In this document: positions 53,801 to 60,785 of the stretch, one piece after another
How the letters are laid out: every line of letters starts with the position of its first letter
Numbering within the stretch: position 1 is the first letter of the stretch
NCBI RefSeq assembly: GCF_020852455.1
Contig: NZ_JADZAT010000024.1
Span: 1-64,000, forward strand
Direction: 5' to 3'
DNA: 64,000 nucleotides
From: Novosphingobium sp.
Lineage (GTDB): Bacteria > Pseudomonadota > Alphaproteobacteria > Sphingomonadales > Sphingomonadaceae
Made by a program: the position numbers and the translations under genes
The notes under the pieces: generated by a model
The model's database searches: none
Seen by the model: the letters and a program-made list of their open reading frames with translations, nothing else
What the model was told of the DNA's origin: nothing

Positions 53801-55292
53801 CGACCGCATTGGTGACGACGCCGCCATTGGTCACGGTCATCACGCCCGTGCCGCCGGTGCCGATGTGCAGGTCGCCACTCATGGTCCACTTCGATCCAGT
53901 GCCATCGATCTCGGCCCGGCCATCACCGCCAAGGTTGAAGCCGACGAAGCCATTGGTACTGCTGACCGTGCCGCCATCGCGCAAGGCCAGCGTGCCGGTA
54001 CCCGAATGCCCGACATAGAGCGCATCGGTGAGGTTCCAGGCCGAACCACTATCCCTGACCGAAGCCAGGCCGCTCGAACCGGCGCTGAGACCGATTGCCC
54101 CGATCCCGCTGGTGACCAGGGCGCCCTCGCGAACATCGAGCAAGCCGACGCCGCCTTGGCCGACATAGAGGAAGTCGCTGGCATTGAAGCTTGAGCCGAC
54201 CCCTCTGACCGTGACAATCCCACCTGCGTCCGGATCGAAACCGATATGGCCGTTCATGGTGTTGACCGTACCGCCATTGCTGATCGTCAGGATGCCGCTG
54301 CCGGAATTGCCGACAAAGATTCCAAATGAGGTGTCGAGAACCGAACCGGGGCCATCGACGCTGCCTATGCCCGAAACTCCGGTCGAGGCACCGAACACGG
54401 CTGAATTGGCCTGCACCTTGCCGCCACCAGCAACGGTCAGAGTGCCAAATGCATCGAAGCCGATATGGAGGAACCGCCCGTCAAATAGCGAGCCTGCTCC
54501 GCTGACATTGACCCCGCCGCTTGCGTAGAGATCGCGGGTATCGACTGCGCCGCCATTCGTGATGTCGATCGTGCCATTGTTGAGGAAGAGATCGTTGACA
54601 CCCAGGTTGAACTGTGAACCCGCCCCATCGACGCGTAGCGCACCGGTCGATCCCGGCTCGCGGCCGATGTAGCTATCGTTCCCGGCATTGACCACACCGC
54701 CATTGCGCACGATCAATGTGCCGCTTCCCGCGTGGCCAATGTTGATCGTGCCAGCGTTGCTCCAGCTCGACCCGCTGCCATCAATGATCACCAGCCCGGT
54801 GCCGTCCGCTTCAAAGCCGATAGCCGCGGCATTACTGTCCAGAGTACCGCCGTTGCGGACCAGCAGCGAACCTTCACCGTGAACACCAACCTCGAAAATC
54901 GATGACTGCCAGAACGAAGTCGGCCCATCGACCAGTGCCGCGCCCGAGCTTCCGGCATTCTGGCCGATCAGGACCACGGTATTGTCCATCTTCCCGCCGT
55001 TGATGATATCCAGCGTGCCGGTGTTCGTCCGGCCGATCGACAGAAAGGGCGCTGCGGCGCTGGTGCCATCGACCCGGGCCGGATTGGGCGTGATCGTATC
55101 GATCACCGCATCGTCGCCAGCCGTCGGTGCGGTGCCGTCCTGCCAGTTGCTGCCGGTGCTCCAGTCGCTCGACGTGCCACCGGTCCAGCTATCCTGGGCA
55201 TGGGCGGTTCCCGGCAGCGCCAGGCTGAGGGCCAGCGCGGAAATCGAAGCGGCACCGCTCAGCAGGCGGCGGGCGGAGGTCTTGGGGGTCAT
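50850..55292 (-). CDS. Type Va autotransporter with 17 beta-helix repeats
   Basis: 1480 residues. Signal peptide MTPKTSARRLLSGAASISAL to about GTAHAQ. The passenger (about 45-860) has 17 repeats of about 50 residues, each with a core such as GTLIVRNGG and an IG...GS.G.V.VDG.GS.W half, as expected for a right-handed beta-helix. Then a PATR-like stretch (GTLNVGTIAFNSTSTYEVEI), and from about residue 1210 a C-terminal beta-barrel (SGQTDSDGNAARLDRSLDGG...) ending in VALSLKF with the terminal aromatic. ATG 55292 has GGAGAG upstream. A shared regulatory motif links it to the adjacent two-component system. Confidence 0.9.
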   Translation of the reverse strand: MTPKTSARRLLSGAASISALALSLALPGTAHAQDSWTGGTSSDWSTGSNWQDGTAPTAGDDAVIDTITPNPARVDGTSAAAPFLSIGRTNTGTLDIINGGKMDNTVVLIGQNAGSSGAALVDGPTSFWQSSIFEVGVHGEGSLLVRNGGTLDSNAAAIGFEADGTGLVIIDGSGSSWSNAGTINIGHAGSGTLIVRNGGVVNAGNDSYIGREPGSTGALRVDGAGSQFNLGVNDLFLNNGTIDITNGGAVDTRDLYASGGVNVSGAGSLFDGRFLHIGFDAFGTLTVAGGGKVQANSAVFGASTGVSGIGSVDGPGSVLDTSFGIFVGNSGSGILTISNGGTVNTMNGHIGFDPDAGGIVTVRGVGSSFNASDFLYVGQGGVGLLDVREGALVTSGIGAIGLSAGSSGLASVRDSGSAWNLTDALYVGHSGTGTLALRDGGTVSSTNGFVGFNLGGDGRAEIDGTGSKWTMSGDLHIGTGGTGVMTVTNGGVVTNAVGYVGHGTGSTGEVRVDGAGANWTNSGALIVGNFGDGTVNLRNGGTLNSLSGTIGSQAGSTGMVDVRGIGSLWATGHLAVGYEGQGQLVLMDGGEVWAQNADLGYNPGGLGSAVISGANSRLSLSGILLVADSGMGGLVVSNGGTVTSSMGLIARSNGSTGTVTVADAGSSWQIANDLHVGIDGLAYLSIYTGGNINNFNGVVGSNAGGAGIVTVSGGGASWVNVGDLTIGQDGFGNMAVRSGGYVGSQDAYVGRNAGSDGSVEVEGAGSLWNGSNALTIGHAGTGSLAIRTGSEVHSAIGIVGSLGGSHGEVEVLGTGSQWINSGSLLVGNFGAGTLTIAQGGNVTTPVAVVGTGAGGNGQIAIDGTGSYLQVSGNMTVGSFGNGTVTVRSGGTLNVGGTLRLASQPGTTGALIIGADFNQAAVAAGHVNAGAIQFGAGDGGIVFNHTGSNYVFAGNISGQGNISFINGTTVLTGNSSGFHGQASVQGGTVVVQGSFGDLLSVNTAGRLMGTGTIGGVSVHGTIAPGNSIGTLNVGTIAFNSTSTYEVEITPAGAADLIAATGNVTINGGTVRVMNPVGSYALGTRYTIITSGGNVSGTFSGLSLLNPLPTPFLTFALNYAPKAVYLDVLRSAVTFASVGQTQSQKAAGAGLDSLPQSGPLIGALVQLTGPQAAQAFDALSGEIHASAKTALIEDSRFVRSAMGGRMRDSDGQGSMLWALGLTSSGQTDSDGNAARLDRSLDGGLIGFDGEVADGWRAGVLGGWSRSEFSVPARASEGHASSVHLGAYAHGRLGQLNLRLGAAQSWHKLHTARVAAFPGFAESLTASYSARTLQGFAELGYTIKAGSLDLEPYAQIAAVSHHTNAIAESGGTAALGGSERTETRTFSTLGLRAAVGLGQDGKLTLGAGWRHGFGADEPLATLHFAGGAPFTIAGVPVAGDIADLEAGVDFSLSRNLRVGLSYGGQFGSGSSDHSGRVALSLKF

Positions 55293-55637
55293 GGTCTGCT
55301 CTCCATTTGATAGGTCCGGCAGCACTGCCGATGGAGAGCCTTTGGGGACTGGTTGTCGGCAAGTTATGTCGCGCGCGGCGGAATCTTGTCGCAGTTGTCA
55401 GCGCGCCTGTCGCAATTGTCGCAGCTGCCGGTCCGGTCTCTCTCACCAGGCGCCAAGGGTTCCGCGCGGGCCGGATTGAGCACGCGCAGTGCAGCGGCAA
55501 TGGCCTGGGCCATGCGATCCATGATCGCAAACTCCATAATTCGAATGGCGCCGGCTGGCGCCGATGGAGCCGCTCTGGCCCGCGCCTGTACGGGAATTAT
55601 GTCGCGCGGGACGCCTTTGGGTAACAGTTGTAACCGC
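55293..55637. other. Promoter spacer between response regulator and autotransporter genes
   Basis: 345 bases with no gene. Beside the regulatory site at 55363, it holds two related segments: CCGATGGAG followed about 25-30 bases later by TTATGTCGCGCG, once at 55329-55375 and again at 55561-55608. This looks like a duplicated promoter or leader segment. Confidence 0.5.
55363..55420 (-). promoter_or_regulatory. Candidate autotransporter promoter with TGTCGCARTTGTC direct repeats
   Basis: TGTCGCAGTTGTC (55387-55399) and TGTCGCAATTGTC (55408-55420) are near-identical and 21 bases apart, two DNA turns. On the minus strand GCGACA (55392-55387) and CATAAC (55368-55363) are 18 bases apart, so the first site overlaps a possible -35. 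This suits activation by an OmpR-type regulator, and the same 12 bases occur ahead of the histidine kinase gene. Confidence 0.5.
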
Positions 55638-56345
55638 TCATTCGGGCACGAACATATAGCCTTCGCCGTGAACGGTCTTGATCGTCGCGGGCTTGGCCGG
55701 ATCGCGCTCTACCTTCTTGCGCAGTCTGGCGATCCGGTTGTCGACCGAGCGGTCATAGGGGTCCCACTTCTTGTGGTGCGCCAGTTCGAGCAGCTGGTCG
55801 CGGTTGAGCGGGCGGCGCGGGTGGGTGATGAAGGTGCGCAGCAGATCGTATTCCATCGCGGTCAGCGCGACCCGCTCACCGGCCTGGTCGAACAGCGCTT
55901 TCATCTCGGTATCGAGCACACAGCGGCCGATCTGGACCCGCGCCGGAGCCTTGGCCGCCGGGCCTTCCGGGGCAGTCATCGAGCGGCGCAGGATCGCTTT
56001 CACCCGGGCGCGCAGTTCGGGCAGTTCGAACGGTTTGGTCAGGTAATCGTCGGCGCCCATTTCCAGCCCGACCACGCGGTCTGTGGTGGTGCCCATCGCG
56101 GTCAGCATCAGCACCGCGCAGTGCCCTTCGCCGTGCATCCAGCGGGTCAGCGAAAGGCCGTCTTCGCCGGGCATCTTGAGATCGCAGATCACCAGATCCG
56201 GGCGCAACCTGGGCAGCACCGCGCGCAGTTCGGCGCCGTTGGCCGCGCCGCTCACCTCATAGCCCTCGTCCGCCAGGAAATCGACCAGCATTGCGCGGAC
56301 CAGGTCGTCGTCATCGCAAATGATGATGCGGGCATTGGCAGTCAT
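55638..56345 (-). CDS. OmpR-family response regulator
   Basis: 235 residues: receiver domain with acidic pocket IICDDDDLVRAML, phosphoacceptor Asp in LVICDLKMPGEDG, Thr in VLMLTAMG and Lys in YLTKPFELPEL; then a winged-helix DNA-binding domain with VALTAMEYDLLRTFITHP, RPLNRDQLLEL, DRSVDNRIARLRKKVE and KTVHGEGYMF. Second gene of the kinase operon: ATG 56345 overlaps the kinase stop (ATGA). Probable ligand of the TGTCGCARTTGT sites. Confidence 0.95.
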   Translation of the reverse strand: MTANARIIICDDDDLVRAMLVDFLADEGYEVSGAANGAELRAVLPRLRPDLVICDLKMPGEDGLSLTRWMHGEGHCAVLMLTAMGTTTDRVVGLEMGADDYLTKPFELPELRARVKAILRRSMTAPEGPAAKAPARVQIGRCVLDTEMKALFDQAGERVALTAMEYDLLRTFITHPRRPLNRDQLLELAHHKKWDPYDRSVDNRIARLRKKVERDPAKPATIKTVHGEGYMFVPE

Positions 56346-59131
56346 GGTGTGTCTCCTTGGCCGTCAAGTAGGCTCAGCGCCAGTGCGCGGACTTCGGCGG
56401 GATTGAAGGGTTTTTCGACAAAGGCATGGCCGGCAATTTCAGCCCGGCGGGCGCTACCACTCTGGAGCACGTCGCCCGAGATGAACACCAGCCGGTCGAG
56501 CAGTGCCGGGTGCGTATCGGCCAGGTGCTGACGAAAGCGGATCCCGTCCATCACCGGCATCCGCACGTCGCAGAACACCAGGTCGAAGTCCTGCCGGCCC
56601 AGCAGCTCAAGCGCCGCCGCGCCGTCGCCGCATTCGCTGCAATCGAGTTCGATCCCCTCGAGAATCTCGACCAGCAGGCCGCGGATGCTGGGTTCATCGT
56701 CGATCACCAGCACGCGCCCGCGGCCCATTTCGTGAGGTTGCTCGCTATCGCCTTCGGGCTTGGCGTTGGCGAGCGCGGCGGTGATTGGCAGCTCGACCGT
56801 AAACACCGCCCCGCCGCCTTTGGCATCGCTGTAAAGCAGCCTCCCGCCATGCTCCTCGATCATCCCGCGCGACATCGCGAGGCCCATTCCGGTGCCATCG
56901 CCCACCGCCTTGGTGGTGAAGAACGGTTCGAAGATCCGGCTGACCAGTTCGGCGGAAACGCCGGGCCCATTGTCGGCAATCTCGACCAGCAGCTTGTCAC
57001 CTTTGACCCGCGTGGCAATCGTCACTTTGCCGCCTTCGGGGCGATGCTCTTCCAGCGCGTGGCGGGCATTGATCAACAGGTTGGTAAAGACCTGGACCAG
57101 CTGGTCTTCATCGCCATCGACCTCGGGCAGATTCTCGTCGAACTTGCGGACCAGTTCGATTCCCGAGGAGCGCAAACCATAGGCGGTCATGTCAAGCGCC
57201 GCCTCGATCGCATCGCCCACTTGCACCGCCGCCCGGCGCGGGGCTGACTGACGGGCCATGGCGAGAAACGTCCGCACGATCCGGTTGCAGCGATCCGCCG
57301 CTTCGCGCAGATCGGCGATCGCCTTGCCGTGCGGCGTCGCTTTCAGCTTTTCCTCAAGGATCGCCGAGCGCCCGACGACCACGGTCAGCGGATTGTTGAG
57401 CTCATGCGCGACGCCTGCCAGCAGTTGCCCCAGCGCGGCCAGTTTTTCCGACTGGTGCAAGGCCTCGCGCGTTGCTGCGACCTGGTCCGAGGCGCGCCGT
57501 TCCGCAGTGCGATCGAAAATCAGCCCGCCAACGTGGGTGACCTCGCCTTCCGCATTCCGGATCGGGAAGCGGCTGACGTAAAGCGACAGAGTGCCGCCCG
57601 GCATATCGATGCTGGTCTCGACCTCGTGCGGCTTGCCATCTTCCATCACGGTCCGGTGCGCTTCGGCGATTATCGGGTGCCAATGATCGGGCGTGCCGGT
57701 CAGGTCCGATTTGCCGAGCAGGCTTTTGGGGCTGAGGAATTCGAAGCCATAGTTGTCGATCGCATAGGAGTTGGCCGAGACGTAATTCCGGTCAGGCCCG
57801 ATGATGAATGTCATCGCCGGGATATTCTCGAAGAACGCCTGGATCGTCCCGCGCGAGCGGGCCAGTTCCTGCCGGCTGCGTTCCTGCTCGGTTACATCGA
57901 CCCCCAACGATCCGATCTGGATCACGGTTCCATCGGACCCAAAGATCGGAAAGACCGCGACGTCATAAACCAGCGGCTCTCGGTCCCCCGCGGGCTTGAA
58001 CGGCGCGGCCAGGCGCTGGGCCTTACCGGTGGTCAGTGCTGCCTGATGTGCGGCGAGAAGATCGCCGATCTCAGGCCAATAACCGGCGATCTCGCTCACC
58101 GGCATTGCGGGCAAGGTCTCAACGGAACGTCCATAGGCCTGAGCCACCGCAGCATTGGCGCGGATGATCCGGCCCTTGGTATCACCCAGCGTCATGGCCA
58201 CGGGAGCATGGTCGAAAAAGGCGGCAAGCTGGGCGCGGGCTTCCTCGGCCGCGCGATTGCTGCGGCGAGCCTCATCCCGGCGCAAGTCAAGGCTCTCTGC
58301 CAGCGAGCGCCACATTGGCGGGGTAATATCTGCCAGCTTGTCGACATCGGGGCGTTCGCTTGCTTCGATCAGTTTGGCGGCCTGCTCGATGAAGTGCCGG
58401 GGGAACGCCCAGAACACGAACATTCCCGCGCCCATGATTACCCAGACCGCCAGGTTGGCCGCACCCAGGCCGTTGGTTTCCATTGCCAGCGCGGGCTGCA
58501 GGCGCTCGCCTGAAAAGGGACCGTGACCGACATAGGCCCAGGCCAGCATGCCACAACTGACAATCACGAAAGCGGCAATCCCCAGTCCGAAGACGATCGC
58601 GTAGCGCTCATGCGCAGCGCTCACCAGGCTCGCGCGCAAGTTCGATTGCCGGGCCAGACACCATGGCAGGCCGACCAGGCATGCGCCCAGTCCGAACAGC
58701 ACCATTACCGGAAGTCCCAGCCAGTCCGGCACCATTCTGCCGCCTATGGCGTAGGAGCCGGCGGGATCGAGTCCGAACAAGTCGCGGTAGATTGCGTTCG
58801 CGCCGGTGTAGCCCAGGAACAGGCAGGCTCCGACAATCAAGAAGGTCGAGGCTGTCGAAGGTCTGCGCAACGCGCCGACCGCGGCTCCCAAAAACAGTGC
58901 TGCGCGCATCGCCGCGCCGAAAGCCAGCGCGCGCTGATCGATGTCCGCTGAACCAACCGCATCGGCCAGGGTATTGAGCTGCGCCCAACCAGCCCCGGCA
59001 CTGCACAGCGCGACAAAAAGCCCTGTCCAGGTCCACTCCCGCTTCCACAACAAGTACAGGAAGACAATCGGAACCAGCGCCGCATTGAGACCCTGCACAG
59101 TCATCGAGAGCAAGTTTCCGGTTGCCGACAT
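56342..59131 (-). CDS. Hybrid histidine kinase with membrane domain, two PAS domains and a receiver
   Basis: 929 residues from ATG 59131 (59104 is possible). About seven N-terminal membrane helices (10-265), two PAS domains (about 310-420 and 430-550), HisKA with the phosphoacceptor His in GVAHELNNPLTVVVG, HATPase with N box NLLINARHAL, ADNGPGV and GTGMGLAMS, and a C-terminal receiver VLVIDDEPSIRGLL with Asp in VFCDVRMPVMDG and Lys in FVEKPFN. A receiver inside the kinase plus a second free regulator suggests either internal control or branched phosphotransfer. The sensed signal is unknown; it may be membrane-related. Confidence 0.93.
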   Translation of the reverse strand: MSATGNLLSMTVQGLNAALVPIVFLYLLWKREWTWTGLFVALCSAGAGWAQLNTLADAVGSADIDQRALAFGAAMRAALFLGAAVGALRRPSTASTFLIVGACLFLGYTGANAIYRDLFGLDPAGSYAIGGRMVPDWLGLPVMVLFGLGACLVGLPWCLARQSNLRASLVSAAHERYAIVFGLGIAAFVIVSCGMLAWAYVGHGPFSGERLQPALAMETNGLGAANLAVWVIMGAGMFVFWAFPRHFIEQAAKLIEASERPDVDKLADITPPMWRSLAESLDLRRDEARRSNRAAEEARAQLAAFFDHAPVAMTLGDTKGRIIRANAAVAQAYGRSVETLPAMPVSEIAGYWPEIGDLLAAHQAALTTGKAQRLAAPFKPAGDREPLVYDVAVFPIFGSDGTVIQIGSLGVDVTEQERSRQELARSRGTIQAFFENIPAMTFIIGPDRNYVSANSYAIDNYGFEFLSPKSLLGKSDLTGTPDHWHPIIAEAHRTVMEDGKPHEVETSIDMPGGTLSLYVSRFPIRNAEGEVTHVGGLIFDRTAERRASDQVAATREALHQSEKLAALGQLLAGVAHELNNPLTVVVGRSAILEEKLKATPHGKAIADLREAADRCNRIVRTFLAMARQSAPRRAAVQVGDAIEAALDMTAYGLRSSGIELVRKFDENLPEVDGDEDQLVQVFTNLLINARHALEEHRPEGGKVTIATRVKGDKLLVEIADNGPGVSAELVSRIFEPFFTTKAVGDGTGMGLAMSRGMIEEHGGRLLYSDAKGGGAVFTVELPITAALANAKPEGDSEQPHEMGRGRVLVIDDEPSIRGLLVEILEGIELDCSECGDGAAALELLGRQDFDLVFCDVRMPVMDGIRFRQHLADTHPALLDRLVFISGDVLQSGSARRAEIAGHAFVEKPFNPAEVRALALSLLDGQGDTP

Positions 59132-59241
59132 GTCCCGACCATGACCCTTTCGCAGCGGCTCCGGAGAGGGTCCGTGCCGCAACTATTGCATTGATCCTAG
59201 TCGCCAGTTGTATCGAAAATCCGCCGCGCGCCGACCCCAAT

Positions 59242-59254
59242 TGTCGCAATTGTA
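59242..59254 (-). promoter_or_regulatory. TGTCGCAATTGTA motif upstream of the histidine kinase gene
   Basis: Identical in 12 of 13 bases to the site at 55408-55420. It lies 111 bases before the kinase start, near the distance of the autotransporter sites from their gene (95-128 bases). A weaker relative, AGTCGCCAGTTGTA, is at 59199-59212. Suggests autoregulation of the operon. Confidence 0.45.
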
Positions 59255-59315
59255 TCAATCGGCCCGCGCCCGTTCAGACTCGACAGCATCAAGCTGAACC
59301 ATTAGCGCTCACCCC

Positions 59316-59990
59316 ATGAAGCTGATCCTGGGCAACAAGAACTATTCCAGCTGGTCGCTGCGCGGCTGGCTGGCGGCCAAGCAATCGGGACTGATGTTCG
59401 AGGAGATCCAGGTCCCGCTCTATGGCGATGACTGGGACGCCCGCAAGAAGCAGCACGACGAGATCGCGCCATCATCGGGCAAGGTCCCGGTGCTGTGGGA
59501 CGGCGATGCCGTGGTCTGGGATAGCCTGGCGCTGCTCGAATACCTGGCCGACAAGGTCGGGCGCGACCGGTTCTGGCCCAAGGAAGACGCTGCCCGGGCG
59601 ATGGCCCGATCGATGGTTGCGGAAATGCACAGCTCGTTCCAGGCGCTGCGCACGCAGTGCCCGATGAATGTCCGCACCCGCGTGGAAGGCGCGAAGATCG
59701 ACGAGGCAGCCAAGGCCGACATTGTCCGCATCCTGACGCTGTGGGCCGAAGCCCGCGCCCGCTTTGGCCGGGGCGGCCCGTACCTGTTCGGCACCTTCAG
59801 CGCGGCCGACATCTTCTATGCCCCCGTTGTCAGCCGGTTCATCTCCTATGGCATTGGCGTTCCGGGCTTTGCCCTGGCCTATATGGAAGCGATGTGGGAA
59901 CACGAATGGCTACAGGCCTGGGTCCACGCCGCCGAGGCTGAGGACTGGGTGATCGAACAGTTCGAGACTGACGGGGCGAAGGGCAAGTAA
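59316..59990 (+). CDS. Glutathione S-transferase family protein
   Basis: 224 residues. Thioredoxin-like N-terminal domain with LILGNKNYSSWSLRGWLA, where S11/S12-x-x-S gives the catalytic Ser of the zeta-like/YfcF-type class, SGKVPVLWDGD (cis-Pro) and VWDSLALLEYLADKVG, then the all-helical C-terminal domain with YLFGTFSAADIFYAPV. Probably detoxification or maleylacetoacetate-type chemistry, not resolved. ATG 59316. The kinase gene is divergent, and a dispersed repeat follows. Confidence 0.9.
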   Translation: MKLILGNKNYSSWSLRGWLAAKQSGLMFEEIQVPLYGDDWDARKKQHDEIAPSSGKVPVLWDGDAVVWDSLALLEYLADKVGRDRFWPKEDAARAMARSMVAEMHSSFQALRTQCPMNVRTRVEGAKIDEAAKADIVRILTLWAEARARFGRGGPYLFGTFSAADIFYAPVVSRFISYGIGVPGFALAYMEAMWEHEWLQAWVHAAEAEDWVIEQFETDGAKGK

Positions 59991-60003
59991 CTTGCTTCCC
60001 GGC

Positions 60004-60111
60004 CTTCCCCCTTGATGGGGGTGACATCGCACGCACCTTCACCCCCACCCAACTGCGGCTAATCCGCTTCGCTCCCAAGCCTCCGTATTCCTCCCCCATC
60101 AAGGAGGAGGA
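60004..60111. repeat. CTTCCCCC/GGGGGAAG dispersed element, copy C
   Basis: Shorter copy: CTTCCCCCTTGATGGGGGTG, then ACCTTCACCCCCACCCAACT, GCGGCTAATCCGCTTCGCTC and CCGTATTCCTCCCCCATCAA to 60111. It shares the ends and the CACCCCCACCCAAC middle with copies A and B but has lost about 65 bases. It fills the spacer between the transferase and cupin genes. Confidence 0.78.
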
Positions 60112-60119
60112 GGATCCGA

Positions 60120-60569
60120 TCAAAAGTCACTGCCGTCCTTGCGCTTTTGCCGGTCCGCCCCGGCGAACAGGTGCATGTCGATATCGGGGTAGTGGCAGGC
60201 AGTGGCCGCCGGGCGGCCGATCGCGACAAAGGTGCATGGCGCGTCGGAACGGTTTTGCAGCACATGGCCGTTGCCATCGTTCTTGGGAAAGGCCGCGACA
60301 TCGCCGGCGCGCAGCACGGTTTCGCCGCTGTCATCGACCAGCACCGCCTCGCCCGCCAGCATCACCACCAGCTCGTCCTCGCCCTCGTGCCAGTGGCGCT
60401 GGCTGGACCAGGCGCCGGGTGCAAGCTCCACGTGGCTGGCGCCGAAATCGCTGATCCCGCTGGCCGGGGCGAGCCGGCGATACCACCGCCCCTGCACCAC
60501 ATCGGCGTATTGCGGCGGGTATCCGGTCGCGTTGGTTTGCGGAATGGCTTCAAGGTCCAATTTGGGCAT
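60120..60569 (-). CDS. Cupin-domain protein
   Basis: 149 residues. Cupin motif 1: QRHWHEGEDELVVMLAGEAV with H-x-H and E, motif 2: GDVAAFPKNDGNGHVLQN with the third His. Typical of small single-cupin, metal-binding proteins. Beginning PKLDLEAIPQTNATGYPPQY resembles a group found near aldehyde or sugar enzymes, but no function is clear. ATG 60569. Convergent with the transferase, with a repeat copy between; divergent from dapE across a palindromic repeat. Confidence 0.85.
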   Translation of the reverse strand: MPKLDLEAIPQTNATGYPPQYADVVQGRWYRRLAPASGISDFGASHVELAPGAWSSQRHWHEGEDELVVMLAGEAVLVDDSGETVLRAGDVAAFPKNDGNGHVLQNRSDAPCTFVAIGRPAATACHYPDIDMHLFAGADRQKRKDGSDF

Positions 60570-60597
60570 GGCGGCGATAGTACCCGGCCACACACTC

Positions 60598-60738
60598 CCC
60601 GTCACCCTGAACTTGTTTCAGGGTCCATCGTGCCCCTGGGATGGAGCGCGAGAGGATAGGGCGCCCGTGCCTAGGCTTTACCATGCGCAACCTAAGCATT
60701 GGACGAAATGGACCCTGAAACAAGTTCAGGGTGACGGG
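60598..60738. repeat. Palindromic repeat with perfect 31-bp arms
   Basis: 60598-60628 and 60708-60738 are exact inverted repeats around 79 bases. Each arm holds the smaller palindrome CCCTGAACTTGTTTCAGGG, so the whole is a palindrome of palindromes (REPIN-like). I recall this core as common between genes in Sphingomonadales; its frequency cannot be checked here. It fills the spacer between cupin and dapE. Confidence 0.8.
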
Positions 60739-60785
60739 TCTGGGTCAGGTTGCGCGTTCGCGTACGTCTGCTAACCACCGCGCAG

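Noticed and set aside
51747..54194. 815-codon open frame antisense to the autotransporter
   Set aside because: Antisense to a well-supported gene; the absence of stops follows from repeat structure and codon bias. Product is low-complexity Arg/Asp/Ala without domains.
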